A stretch of 64,000 bases of DNA from Polaribacter sp. Hel1_85 (GCF_000766795.1 NZ_JPDS01000003.1:186001-250000), one strand, 5' to 3'; shown: positions 16,010-24,903, numbered from the stretch's first letter. Made by a program: numbers and translations. Notes: a model not told the origin generated them from the letters alone.

Positions 16010-16831
16010 GTGAAAAAGAAACCTCTTATCAGCAAAGAATTAGAAAACTTTTACAACAAAGCATCAGAAGAAACCAGACTAGAAAAAGGAATGGGGATTT
16101 TTGAATTTGAACGTATTAAAGATTTAATTAAACAACATATTTCTAAGCCAAATTCAACTATTATAGATATTGGTGGTGGAACAGGAAAATATAGTGAATG
16201 GTTGGCAAAAGAAAATCATGCAGTTCATTTAATTGAGCCTGTTTTAAAGCACATTAAACTAGCTGAAAAACGAGCTAAAAAACTAAAAAAACCTTTTTCT
16301 GTTGCCATTGGTGAGGCAAAAAGGCTACCATTTAAAGACAATACTGCAGACTTGGTAATTTTACACGGGCCATTATATCATTTACAAAAAAGAGAAGATA
16401 GAGTTGCTGCAATTATTGAGGCAAAAAGAGTACTTAAAAAGGATGGAATTATTTTAGGCTTCGCAATTAACGCAACTGCATCTACTGTTGTTGGTTTAAT
16501 GAATGGAATGATTCATGCTAACTCATTTTTTGACATGTGTAAGAAAGAACTTACTACAGGAATTCATGATGCTCCAAAGGATTTTCCTTTTTTATTAGCG
16601 GATGCTTTTTACCACAAACCAAAAGAATTAAAGTCTGAGTTTTTAGATCAAAACCTCAACTTTATAAATCTGTTTGCTGTAGAAGGAATGATTTGGTTAG
16701 ACAACGAATATTTTGCGAATATGTTAGATAAAAAGAAATCGAAAACTTTAAAATCACTACAAATTCTTACTCAAAATGATGAGTATTTATTACCTTTTAG
16801 TCCACATATGATGATTGCAGTTAAAAAATAG
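16010..16831 (+). CDS. Class I SAM-dependent methyltransferase
   Basis: The 273-residue protein starts at GTG. Motif I is IIDIGGGTGKYSEWL (about 50-64), followed by the acidic ribose-binding position in HLIEP, motif IV-like LVILHGPLYHL, and AKRVLKKDGIILG. This is a Methyltransf_11/25-type small-molecule or protein methyltransferase. Neighbours do not fix the substrate, although the flavin monooxygenase 44 nt downstream, also with a GTG start, may act on the same compound. Confidence 0.88.
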   Translation: MKKKPLISKELENFYNKASEETRLEKGMGIFEFERIKDLIKQHISKPNSTIIDIGGGTGKYSEWLAKENHAVHLIEPVLKHIKLAEKRAKKLKKPFSVAIGEAKRLPFKDNTADLVILHGPLYHLQKREDRVAAIIEAKRVLKKDGIILGFAINATASTVVGLMNGMIHANSFFDMCKKELTTGIHDAPKDFPFLLADAFYHKPKELKSEFLDQNLNFINLFAVEGMIWLDNEYFANMLDKKKSKTLKSLQILTQNDEYLLPFSPHMMIAVKK

Positions 16832-16875
16832 TTTTGTTATTTTTTAAACTCAAAAACTGATTAAATATAAAGTAG

Positions 16876-18318
16876 GTGGAAAAGAAGGAAGAAAATTGGA
16901 TTATTTGTCAGAAATGCAAAGGTCAGGGAAAAAAAAGAAAAAGTCTTCCTAAAAAAGCACGACTTAACTATCAAACTGAATTAGACTTTTTTCAAAAAAA
17001 TAATTTTAAAGGAACTGCTCCAATTCGTCCTAAAGGCAAACTACAAACATGTTCTAATTGTAAAGGTTCTGGTTTAGTTCATTCTAACATTCAACCTGTT
17101 GTAAATAAAGAAAAATATCCACATGTTGCCATTATTGGAGGAGGAATTGGAGGAGTTGCACTTGCAGTAGCTTGTTTACATCGCCAAATTCCTTTTACTC
17201 TTTATGAACGAGATAACAATTTTGAAGCTCGCTCTCAAGGTTATGGACTCACTTTACAACAAGCAAGTAAAGCCATTACAGGTTTAGGTATTACTTCTTT
17301 AGAAAAAGGAATAACTTCAACCAGACATGTTGTTCATAATTCCGAAGGAAAAATTATTGGAGAATGGGGAATTAGAAAATGGGGACGTTCAGAAAAAAAA
17401 GCATCTCCAAAGCGTAAAAACATCCACATTGCAAGACAATCTTTACGTTTAGCGCTTCTTGAACAATTAGGTGGACATAATAAAGTGAAATGGGGACATC
17501 AATTGTTAAGTTTTAACGAAAATGAAGACAAAGACGTACAGCTAACATTTAAAGTAAAAAATGAAATAAAAAATATAAATACAGACTTAGTGGTTGGAGC
17601 TGATGGAATTAGAAGTACTGTTAGAAAAATTTTAATTGGCGAACAAACTTCACCTCTACATTATTTAGATTGTATTGTTATTTTAGGTATCTGTCCTTTA
17701 AAACATTTAAAAAATATTGAGAGTCCTTTATTAGATTCAAAAACCGTATTTCAAACAGCAAATGGCAATGAACGTATTTATATGATGCCTTTTGACCCAG
17801 ACACTATTATGTGGCAACTTAGTTTTCCTATATCAGAAAAAAAAGCAAAAGAATTAAATAAATTAGGCCCAAAAGCATTAAAGAAAGAAGCTATAAAGAG
17901 AACGCAATGGCACAGTCCCATTCCTGAAATTGTTGCAGCTACTCAAGAAAGTGAAATTTCAGGTTATCCTGTGTATGATAGAGAATTACTCAAACCTGAA
18001 TTGTTAAAAAAAGGATTAAGTGTTACATTAATTGGAGATGCCGCTCACCCAATGAGTCCATTTAAAGGACAAGGTGCAAATCAAGCATTACTTGATGCAT
18101 TATCACTTGCTAGAGAAATATCAAAAGGATGTAGCTCAATTTCTAAATGGAAAGAAATTGGTATAAGAAAAAGTGTTCTTAATAAATTTGAATCAAATAT
18201 GATAGAACGAAGTGCTTCTAAAGTAAAAAGTTCTGCAGAGGCTGCTCAATTATTACATACCGAAATTGTACTTAAAGAAGGAAATGGTCCTAGAGGGAAA
18301 TATAGAAATGAAGATTAA
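16876..18318 (+). CDS. FAD monooxygenase with N-terminal DnaJ-like zinc finger
   Basis: The 480-residue protein starts at GTG. Residues 11-18 (CQKCKGQG) and 59-66 (CSNCKGSG) are two CxxCxGxG repeats like those of the DnaJ zinc finger. From about 80 it is a group A flavin monooxygenase: HVAIIGGGIGGVALA (FAD), LVVGADGIRSTVRK (the DG motif) and LIGDAAHPMSPFKGQGANQA (the GD motif). It resembles TetX/PHBH-type hydroxylases. The fusion could tether the enzyme to a protein or RNA target or simply bind Zn. It probably forms a unit with the methyltransferase upstream. Confidence 0.88.
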   Translation: MEKKEENWIICQKCKGQGKKRKSLPKKARLNYQTELDFFQKNNFKGTAPIRPKGKLQTCSNCKGSGLVHSNIQPVVNKEKYPHVAIIGGGIGGVALAVACLHRQIPFTLYERDNNFEARSQGYGLTLQQASKAITGLGITSLEKGITSTRHVVHNSEGKIIGEWGIRKWGRSEKKASPKRKNIHIARQSLRLALLEQLGGHNKVKWGHQLLSFNENEDKDVQLTFKVKNEIKNINTDLVVGADGIRSTVRKILIGEQTSPLHYLDCIVILGICPLKHLKNIESPLLDSKTVFQTANGNERIYMMPFDPDTIMWQLSFPISEKKAKELNKLGPKALKKEAIKRTQWHSPIPEIVAATQESEISGYPVYDRELLKPELLKKGLSVTLIGDAAHPMSPFKGQGANQALLDALSLAREISKGCSSISKWKEIGIRKSVLNKFESNMIERSASKVKSSAEAAQLLHTEIVLKEGNGPRGKYRNED

Positions 18319-18457
18319 AATATTTCACAAATAGTTTATCTCATTTTCTTTTTCATTGGGGAATTTTACTCATTATTCCAGCGTTTAATTCAAAGGAAAC
18401 GAGAATATCAAAAGTTTTACTAGTTTCTTGTACAAACATGTTGGTTACTTAAAAACA

Positions 18458-19609
18458 CTATAACACTTCTTTTCTTCTCACTTTAATCTTCATTGCTCCA
18501 TCAATAGGTTTATCTGAAACCAAGATTAAATATCCTGCTCCTCCAGCTCCTGCTAATTTCCATGCAAGTGCTTTTGTTTTATACTTTTCTATTTCTTTAA
18601 GAATTCTGTCATTTACCATTGCAGGAAACATTTTTACCTGAGCATTAAATGATTTCAGAAATCCTTCAGAAAATTTATCTAAATCTTTATTCTGTATTGC
18701 TTCCCAAACTTCTTCAGAAGCATTTGCTAAAGATTTTACATTTTCTTCATTAATATAAGTTTCACTTAACAAATCTAAACCTTGTTCTCTAGGCCATAAA
18801 AGTACCATTTGAATATGATCTTCTAACCAACCAAGTATAGATTCGTCATGTTCAGATTCAAATTTTGTAGGCCAATAACCATCACTATAATAATGTCTTA
18901 CAAGACCTGGCATACAAATACCTATTGCATCTTGAGCTCCTGAAACCATGGTAGAACCTGGTGTATTTTCAAATTTAAAAAGTATTTCTGCTAATTTTTC
19001 TGGTTTATCTAAAGGCAAATAATGAGGCCATATTTTTTTTGCAGCATTTCTTGTTGAAGTAGACATTCCACAACGTTCATTATACTCAATAATAGGTTCT
19101 AATGACAATGTAATTGCCCATCCTGGATGATATTTAGAAACATAAGGTTGATCTACCCAAGTACCTCCAAGATCTATTCTATATGGTAAAGAACAATTTC
19201 CTCCTGTTCTAATGGCCGTCGTTGATCTTTCAGGAAGTCCTGCATCAGGAATTCTTTTCAAGTTTTTTAACTCAATATTTAATTCGCTACATAATTCTTC
19301 TTTAGCTGGAGAAAAACCATCTTCATTTACAATAAAATAATCTGGTTTTAATTCTATTAGATCTTCTTTAAAATCTAACATTCCAGAACCAGAATTTACA
19401 AAAGCATTTTTTACATATTTAATTGCATTGATCATATAAATTCTTTCTTGTTCAGAATTTATAGTTTGCCGTCCTTTTAACTCAGAAACAGTTTGATCAG
19501 AACCAATACCTACATATAAATCTCCATAAGTAGAAGCTTCTTTAAAAAACGCAATATGCCCACTATGTAACATATCAAAACAACCTGATACAAATACTTT
19601 CTTTTTCAT
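18458..19609 (-). CDS. Cytidylyltransferase-GHMP kinase fusion protein
   Basis: The 383-residue protein has an N-terminal nucleotidyltransferase domain (about 1-130; GCFDMLHSGHIAF with the HxGH site at 15-18, then GRQTINSEQERIYMI) and a GHMP-kinase-like domain (RIDLGGTWVDQP at ~144-155; LAGAGGAGYLILV near the C-terminus). This pair of activities makes NDP-activated sugars or polyols from the free compound, as in HldE or FKP but with a different domain order. The product is probably a precursor of surface polysaccharide or lipid. It stands alone; no glycosyltransferases are nearby. Confidence 0.82.
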   Translation of the reverse strand: MKKKVFVSGCFDMLHSGHIAFFKEASTYGDLYVGIGSDQTVSELKGRQTINSEQERIYMINAIKYVKNAFVNSGSGMLDFKEDLIELKPDYFIVNEDGFSPAKEELCSELNIELKNLKRIPDAGLPERSTTAIRTGGNCSLPYRIDLGGTWVDQPYVSKYHPGWAITLSLEPIIEYNERCGMSTSTRNAAKKIWPHYLPLDKPEKLAEILFKFENTPGSTMVSGAQDAIGICMPGLVRHYYSDGYWPTKFESEHDESILGWLEDHIQMVLLWPREQGLDLLSETYINEENVKSLANASEEVWEAIQNKDLDKFSEGFLKSFNAQVKMFPAMVNDRILKEIEKYKTKALAWKLAGAGGAGYLILVSDKPIDGAMKIKVRRKEVL

Positions 19610-19886
19610 TTATTTATAAATATTTTGGTATATTTAATTCAATTCTAACAACAAAAATACTTCATTTATTTTAGACCTCCAATTTCGTCAATTGTTAGTA
19701 GGTAAAGACTTTAAAGAAGTAATACCTTCTAAAGTATTCTTTTTTTTACTTGTTTGCTCATTTCTAATGAACTAATTTTCAGTGAAATTAGAAAAATTAT
19801 TATAAAACATTACAATTATCTATATTTTTCATGTCACTTTTTATCATTCTATGTGTCCAATAGATAACATAAATTAAAATATAATC

Positions 19887-20153
19887 ATGAAAAAAACACA
19901 ATTCCTATTAACTTTAATATTCTTTTTTAAAGGTCAAAATCTTCTAGAGTTTGCTGATCGGTTTAAAACGGATGAAGATTGCAAGAAATACTTGGCTGAT
20001 ATTAAATGGAAAGATGGATATCAATGTGTTAAATGTGGTCATAAAAAGGCTCAAATAAGAAAAGATTTTTCACGTACTTGCAATATTTGTTCTCATCAAG
20101 AGTCATCTACCTCAAACACACTTTTTCACAAGGTAAAGTTTGGTGTTAGAAAA
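19887..20153 (+). pseudogene. IS1595-family transposase N-terminal fragment
   Basis: The frame reads FKGQNLLEFADRFKTDEDC, KYLADIKWKDGYQCVKCGHKK, TCNICSHQES, and TLFHKVKFGVRK, the zinc-ribbon N-terminus of IS1595 transposases. It stops there: no DDE catalytic core follows. The first 13 residues (MKKTQFLLTLIFF) look like a signal peptide and may come from another gene. At about 20154 the frame passes directly into IS256 sequence. Confidence 0.8.
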
Positions 20154-20154
20154 A

Positions 20155-20466
20155 CTGCCTTGAAAGACTTTAAAATAAAATGGGAGCTAAATATTCTTAT
20201 GCCATTATAAATTGAGAGAATGACTGGGATAAACTCACTGTGTTCTTTAGTTTTCCTATTGAAATAAGAAGCATTATTTATACCACTAATCTAATTGAAA
20301 ATCTAAATAGAAAAATAAACTCTCTTTTCCAACAGATGATGCAGTAATGAAATCTGTCTATTTAACAGTGAGAGAAAGTACTAAAAAACGGAAAATGCCA
20401 ATTAGAAATTGGAGAATCATTCTAGACCAATTTTTAGCTATATTTGAAAACAGGATTAAACTATAA
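20155..20466 (+). pseudogene. IS256-family transposase C-terminal fragment
   Basis: Across frames one can read ALKDFKIKW, then KYSYAI, then WDKLTVFFSFPIEIRSIIYT with [11 protein letters not shown], then [14 protein letters not shown], and [12 protein letters not shown]. This is the end of an IS256 transposase. At least two frameshifts (after KIKW and after NSLF), an in-frame stop and a missing segment after LNRKI show that it is dead. It is fused at its 5' side to the IS1595 fragment. Confidence 0.8.
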
Positions 20467-20490
20467 ATAATTTAACCCTGAATTTTTAAA

Positions 20491-20516
20491 CTTACACAGT
20501 TTTTAGGATAGTGTCT
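20491..20516. repeat. Probable right terminal inverted repeat of the IS256 remnant
   Basis: Starting 25 nt after the transposase stop is CTTACACAGT followed by TTTTAGGATAGTGTC, which has the form of IS256-family ends. No matching left end was found upstream. Confidence 0.5.
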
Positions 20517-20535
20517 AAGCGACAGCTATTTCATG

Positions 20536-21453
20536 TTAATAATTGTTTGGATCAATTAAATTATAACTATTTGTAATTGAACCAGTTCTTACACAACTAC
20601 CTACGTTGTCAAGATATAGAATTCTCACTTCATCATCCGTGTAGTTACTTGTGTCGTAGCAATACATACCCATTTTGATTCCTACAACTGATGTTTCTGC
20701 ATCATCATTGCTATCAAAGTTTCCAAAACCAAGATTAATACTCTTTTTATTTAATTCAACAACATCATCAATCATTACTGTAATCGTTCCATGATTGGTT
20801 CCTGAAAGTACAGCTCTAATCTTAAATGCTAAATTTGTATTAGTCGCTATATTACTTTTAACCAGTACTTCGGTAGCAGTTACACAAGCACTACGATAAC
20901 TTAAGTAAAGGTCATCGTTTTTTAAGCTAAGGTGGGCTGTCCAATTACTACATCCATCTGTGTTCCAGTTGTATAATTGCCAGATGATGGTGTTTTTATT
21001 AAGTAAGTTATTACTTTGTCCCGAAGGAATAAAGAGGTGAAAACCAGTATAAATAGCACTATTGTCATGAACATTCAACTTAATTTCATGCCCTCTCTCT
21101 CTACGTGTACCATCGTATTCAGATTCTTTCCAAGTAAGCTTAAGTCTTTTACCTCCAAAATAGCCATTTTGAAAACTCATCCCTTCTCCATAAATTGCAG
21201 AGCCTGTATAGCCTTGGTCTTCAGCAAATGTTGACCCAAGACTATTATTATCAAAATCATGTACAGCTAATGTAGATGTATTGACGGTTCTAGATGCATA
21301 AGTATTTGTAATTTCTTCTTTTAAAGAACTTGCAATTTCTTCCTCAGGTAAACTTGTAATTCCTTCCTCCATACAACTTGATGTAAGTAGTAAAACTGTT
21401 GAAAAGAAGATTCCTTTTAAAAGGATCGTAATTTTGGTGTTGAAAATTTTCAT
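20536..21453 (-). CDS. Lipoprotein, candidate polysaccharide lyase
   Basis: The 305-residue protein has a lipoprotein signal peptide with Cys27 (LLLTSSCMEEG), a ~30-residue acidic linker, and a single beta-rich domain (SAIYTGFHLFIPSG, NTIIWQLYNW, WTAHLSLKNDDLYLSYR, VRILYLDNVGS). The domain resembles the heparin lyase I / PF14099-type jelly roll, so a cell-surface polysaccharide lyase is likely, without proof of activity or substrate. There is no PUL (SusC/SusD) next to it. Decayed IS fragments on both sides suggest it arrived by transfer or was isolated by rearrangement. Confidence 0.62.
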   Translation of the reverse strand: MKIFNTKITILLKGIFFSTVLLLTSSCMEEGITSLPEEEIASSLKEEITNTYASRTVNTSTLAVHDFDNNSLGSTFAEDQGYTGSAIYGEGMSFQNGYFGGKRLKLTWKESEYDGTRRERGHEIKLNVHDNSAIYTGFHLFIPSGQSNNLLNKNTIIWQLYNWNTDGCSNWTAHLSLKNDDLYLSYRSACVTATEVLVKSNIATNTNLAFKIRAVLSGTNHGTITVMIDDVVELNKKSINLGFGNFDSNDDAETSVVGIKMGMYCYDTSNYTDDEVRILYLDNVGSCVRTGSITNSYNLIDPNNY

Positions 21454-21833
21454 TGTTTATTTATTTAGGGTTAATTTCATTATTTACAAGAAACAATATT
21501 AACACCAATATGTTATTTTTAATATAAACTATAGATCTTTATTAATAAAACATAGACCACATTAACAATAAAATACTTTTTAATTTAAAAATATGATAAA
21601 TACAATTTTTTTAGACACTTTAACATTGTGTTTTTAGGGTTTTGAAATTAATAGGTATGAACGAAGCTTTTAATTTGATCACCAATAGAGTCCTAAACGT
21701 TTAAAAAGAGAAAGGGAAATTTGTTACATTAAGATTACCTTTGTGATACACCACAAAAAACATCTTTCTCAGATACTAAATCTATATGTAAAAATTGATT
21801 TACATATATGGCTCGATAATCTATTTAAAAAGT
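21454..21833. other. AT-rich intergenic region, nothing recognised
   Basis: About 380 nt between the lyase start and the IS982 remnant. It must hold the lyase promoter on the minus strand. No ORF, hairpin terminator or RNA motif stood out. Confidence 0.5.
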
Positions 21834-22145
21834 TTCACAATAAATTATTTGGGAAAATTTTTGGTGATAAAAAACTATATTAGTAAAGACTTGTTCGAAA
21901 AGTTATTTGTAGATGGAATTCACCTTATAACTAAAGTTCGTAAAAACATGAAAAACAAAGCAATGGATTATATAGATAAGGTAATTCTTAGAAAAAGAGC
22001 AATTATTGAATCTATATATAATGTACTCAAAAATACTTATCAAATATAATCTCTAGACTTATAGCTTATTTTTTTTACCTAAAAAACCATCTATCAAAAT
22101 ACCTAATCTATTGCCAAATATTGGTCTCGCTAAGGTAGAACTCAG
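21834..22145 (+). pseudogene. IS982-family transposase C-terminal fragment
   Basis: Frames joined by eye give NKLFGKIFGDK, a 1-nt shift, then YISKDLFEKLFVDGIHLITK, VRKNMKNKAMDYIDKVILR, KRAIIESIYNVLKN, then a shifted RLIAYFF and PKKPSIKI. This is the last third of an IS982 transposase, broken by two or more frameshifts. It ends close to the ygiQ stop; no intact inverted repeat was found. Confidence 0.78.
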
Positions 22146-22155
22146 ATTCAAAATA

Positions 22156-24126
22156 TCATCTTCTTCTTTTTTTACTAGAAGTTCTAGTAGCCTTTTTCTT
22201 TCTCTTATTAAAAGGAACAGGAACAGCATCATCAAAAGTATTCTTAGTTTCTTTTGCTTGCTTGTTCTTTTTCCAAGAATTATTTTCTGGCAATAATTTT
22301 TGTAATAAATCTTGTCTTCCAACTTTGTTTAGCGTGTTTTTAATCCAGTCTTTATTTTCTTTTTTATACCAAAAGAAAAACTTATGTTGGTCCTCACGTT
22401 CCTTTTTAGTTTTAGGAGTTTTAGTTGGTTTTAATGTATAAGGATGATATCCTGAATAATAAATTACAGTAGCAACCGTCATTGGCGTTGGTGTAAAACC
22501 TTGTACTTGTTCTAACTGAAACCCCATATCTTTAGTTTCTGCAGCTAAGTTTGCCATATCCTCTACCTCACTTGCTGGATGACTAGAAATAAAATACGGA
22601 ATCAATTGAAGATTCAATCTTTTCTTAACATTTATCTTATCAAAGCGTTTTTTAAATAAGTGAAAATATTTAAAAGACGGTTTACGCATCAACTTTAAAA
22701 CAGGATCAGAAGTATGTTCTGGCGCAACTTTTAGTCGACCAGAAACGTGTTTTGTCATTACTTCTTCTGTATACGCATCCAATTCTTTTGGATCTGCATT
22801 TTTATTGAATTCAGGCACCAACATATCATGTCTAATTCCACTTCCAATAAACGATTTTTTAATCTTCGGATGTTTATCAACTGCTTGATATAATTCCGTT
22901 AAAGGTTTGTGAGAAGTATCTAAATTAGAACAAATTACTGGCGAAATACAACTAGGCGCAACACATTTATCACAGATAGATTGTACTTTCCCTTTCATTT
23001 GATACATATTTGCAGAAGGCCCTCCAATATCTGACAAATAGCCTTTAAAATCTGGCATATTTGCCACTTTATCTATTTCTTTTAAAACAGATTCTTGACT
23101 ACGACTCGCAATAAACTTTCCTTGATGAGCAGAAATCGTACAAAAACTACATCCACCAAAACAACCTCTATGAATGTTGATCGAAAATTTTATCATTTCA
23201 AACGCAGGTATTGGTCCACGTTTGTCATATTTTGGGTGTGGTAAACGCGTAAAAGGCAAATCGAAAGAACCATCAATTTCCTTTTCAGTCATTGTTGGGT
23301 AAGGCGGATTTATCACCAACGTCTTTCCTTCAACTTCTTGTAAAATTCTTCTCGCTTTTAACTTATTAGATTCTTGTTCTATCGTTTTAAAATTAGAAGC
23401 AAAAGTTTTTTTATCTTTTAGACAAGCTGCATGAGAATTAATAGTTACATCTTCCCAATCATTTACAACAGGTAATTTATCTTTTTTCTCATCAATAAAA
23501 ACAGCTGTCTGTTTAATGTTTTTTAAGCTAGAAAACGGAACACCTTTCTGCAATAACTCTACAATTTCACGTAAGGGTTGTTCTCCCATTCCATACACCA
23601 ACATATCTGCATTAGACGTTTCTAAAATAGAAGGCAATAACTTGTCAGACCAATAATCATAATGCGTTACACGTCTTAAAGAAGCTTCAATTCCGCCAAT
23701 TAAAACAGGAACATCTGGAAACTTCTCTTTTAATATTTTCGAATACACAGAAGTTGCGTAATCGGGTCTAAAACCTTTATCACCATTTGGCGTATAAGCA
23801 TCTTTATCTCTTCTACGTTTACTTGCAGTATAATTAGAAACCATAGGATCCATACAACCACCAGTAACCGCAAAAAACAAACGCGGTTTTCCTAATTTTT
23901 CAAAATCTTGTAAATTATCATTCACACTTGGTTGTGGCACAATTGCCACTCGCAAACCATAACTTTCTAGAATTCTACCAATTACAGCTGGTCCAAAAGA
24001 CGGATGATCTACATAAGCGTCTCCACTAAATAAAATTACATCCAATTCTTCCCAACCACGGATCTTAACTTCCTTATTTGTAGTTGGTAACCAATCTGTT
24101 AACTGATGTTTCTTCGTGCCTTCCAT
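22156..24126 (-). CDS. YgiQ-family radical SAM protein
   Basis: ATG 24126 (MEGTKKHQLTDWLPTT) is preferred to a start 13 codons upstream. The 656-residue protein has the YgiQ N-terminal domain (DVILFSGDAYVDHPSFGPAVIGR), the radical SAM cluster motif RGCFGGCSFC with Cys322, Cys326 and Cys329, and a Lys/Arg-rich C-terminal tail (KKRRR) that could bind nucleic acid. YgiQ proteins are widespread radical enzymes of unknown reaction. The gene is preceded by a dispersed repeat and followed by the IS982 remnant. Confidence 0.93.
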   Translation of the reverse strand: MEGTKKHQLTDWLPTTNKEVKIRGWEELDVILFSGDAYVDHPSFGPAVIGRILESYGLRVAIVPQPSVNDNLQDFEKLGKPRLFFAVTGGCMDPMVSNYTASKRRRDKDAYTPNGDKGFRPDYATSVYSKILKEKFPDVPVLIGGIEASLRRVTHYDYWSDKLLPSILETSNADMLVYGMGEQPLREIVELLQKGVPFSSLKNIKQTAVFIDEKKDKLPVVNDWEDVTINSHAACLKDKKTFASNFKTIEQESNKLKARRILQEVEGKTLVINPPYPTMTEKEIDGSFDLPFTRLPHPKYDKRGPIPAFEMIKFSINIHRGCFGGCSFCTISAHQGKFIASRSQESVLKEIDKVANMPDFKGYLSDIGGPSANMYQMKGKVQSICDKCVAPSCISPVICSNLDTSHKPLTELYQAVDKHPKIKKSFIGSGIRHDMLVPEFNKNADPKELDAYTEEVMTKHVSGRLKVAPEHTSDPVLKLMRKPSFKYFHLFKKRFDKINVKKRLNLQLIPYFISSHPASEVEDMANLAAETKDMGFQLEQVQGFTPTPMTVATVIYYSGYHPYTLKPTKTPKTKKEREDQHKFFFWYKKENKDWIKNTLNKVGRQDLLQKLLPENNSWKKNKQAKETKNTFDDAVPVPFNKRKKKATRTSSKKRRR

Positions 24127-24174
24127 ATTTTGCAAAAATACATCAATTTTAATAGAATAAAACACTTTTTTTTA

Positions 24175-24307
24175 GAAGCTATTTCCTGCTTTCCACTATA
24201 TCTTTTTAATTTTATTCTCGATACAAATTTGTTCATTCTTCACAAATTCACTCGAACTGACAATTAAAAAGGATGCCGTTTCAATCAGGGCTAGACTTGT
24301 TTGCTAG
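24175..24307 (-). repeat. Dispersed repeat, copy A
   Basis: On the minus strand it runs from AGCAAACAAGTCTAGCCC and TGATTGAAACGGCATCC to GAAAGCAGGAAATAGCTTC. The conserved ends also occur at 25749-25830 and 63023-63185. The middle can fold through TTTTTAATT / AATTAAAAA. It lies 3' of the 24404 gene in sense orientation. Confidence 0.8.
24215..24262. repeat. Nested palindromic element inside copy A
   Basis: TTCTCGATACA...CTCGAACTGACA encloses AATTTGT/ACAAATT arms. Similar CTCGATAC/CTCGAACTG units are, in my recollection, common flavobacterial REP elements. It replaces the short loop seen in copy B. Confidence 0.5.
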
Positions 24308-24337
24308 CTTCTTGTATAATAAAAGAAAGCTTTTCAA

Positions 24338-24370
24338 CAAACAAACAAACAAACAAACAAACAAACAAAC
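24338..24370. repeat. (CAAA)8 tetranucleotide repeat
   Basis: Eight perfect CAAA units plus one C lie 34 nt beyond the stop of the 24404 gene, in its 3' region and next to dispersed repeat copy A. Confidence 0.95.
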
Positions 24371-24403
24371 TGTGTACCTCTGTGACTTTACAAGAAAAAA
24401 AAC

Positions 24404-24901
24404 TCAAAACTCATCATCAAAAGGATTGTTAAAAGGCAAATCATCGTCAATGTCATAATCGTCATAATTAACACCAGGAGGATTAAAAAGTCCCCATCTG
24501 TCAATAATATAATTCCATTCATCAAACGTTTTTACCCATTCTGCGAATAAAATTCGAAACTCTTCTACCTCATTTCTAATCAATTCTAAATAATCCAATT
24601 CTTTAAATCCACACATTTTTAAACCAGAAGTTGTTGCCAAAATAATTCGTGCTTCTTTCCTAATAATTGCAGCATTTTGCATTTTAATGTCATACAAGGT
24701 GTTTTCCTTATATGCACCCACAATTTTTGCAGGAATAATTAAAGCACTTTCATTCAATTGATTCTTATAGTCAACTAATATGTTGTTTTCAAAATCTTCT
24801 TTGTCTACATTTTCTTCTATCAACAAAGAAACTTTCTGTATCAACACATAAATCTCTTCTGCTTTTTTAAAAAGCGGAAAACTATATAATTTTTCATCCA
24901 T
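24404..24901 (-). CDS. Conserved-looking hypothetical protein with acidic tail
   Basis: The 165-residue protein is largely helical (KKAEEIYVLIQKVSLLIEEN, ALIIPAKIVGAYKEN, NEVEEFRILFAEWVKTFDEW) and ends in a very acidic tail (DDYDIDDDLPFNNPFDDEF). It has no signal peptide or membrane span. The helical core recalls four-helix-bundle proteins, but I do not recognise the family. It starts 2 nt after the stop of the DJ-1-like gene, so it is cotranscribed with it. Confidence 0.72.
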   Translation of the reverse strand: MDEKLYSFPLFKKAEEIYVLIQKVSLLIEENVDKEDFENNILVDYKNQLNESALIIPAKIVGAYKENTLYDIKMQNAAIIRKEARIILATTSGLKMCGFKELDYLELIRNEVEEFRILFAEWVKTFDEWNYIIDRWGLFNPPGVNYDDYDIDDDLPFNNPFDDEF

Positions 24902-24903
24902 AA

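Noticed and set aside
21795..22049. Intact 84-residue plus-strand gene
   Set aside because: Its first ~25 residues are not transposase-like and the rest is the broken IS982 C-terminus; treated as a pseudogene.
22059..22322. Minus-strand 87-residue ORF over the 3' end of ygiQ
   Set aside because: It is out of frame with ygiQ, basic and low in complexity, and overlaps the IS982 remnant; a shadow of the AAG-rich ygiQ tail.
24273..24458. Plus-strand 61-residue ORF with NKQTNKQT
   Set aside because: It is created by translating the (CAAA)8 microsatellite and overlaps the real 24404 gene and repeat copy A.
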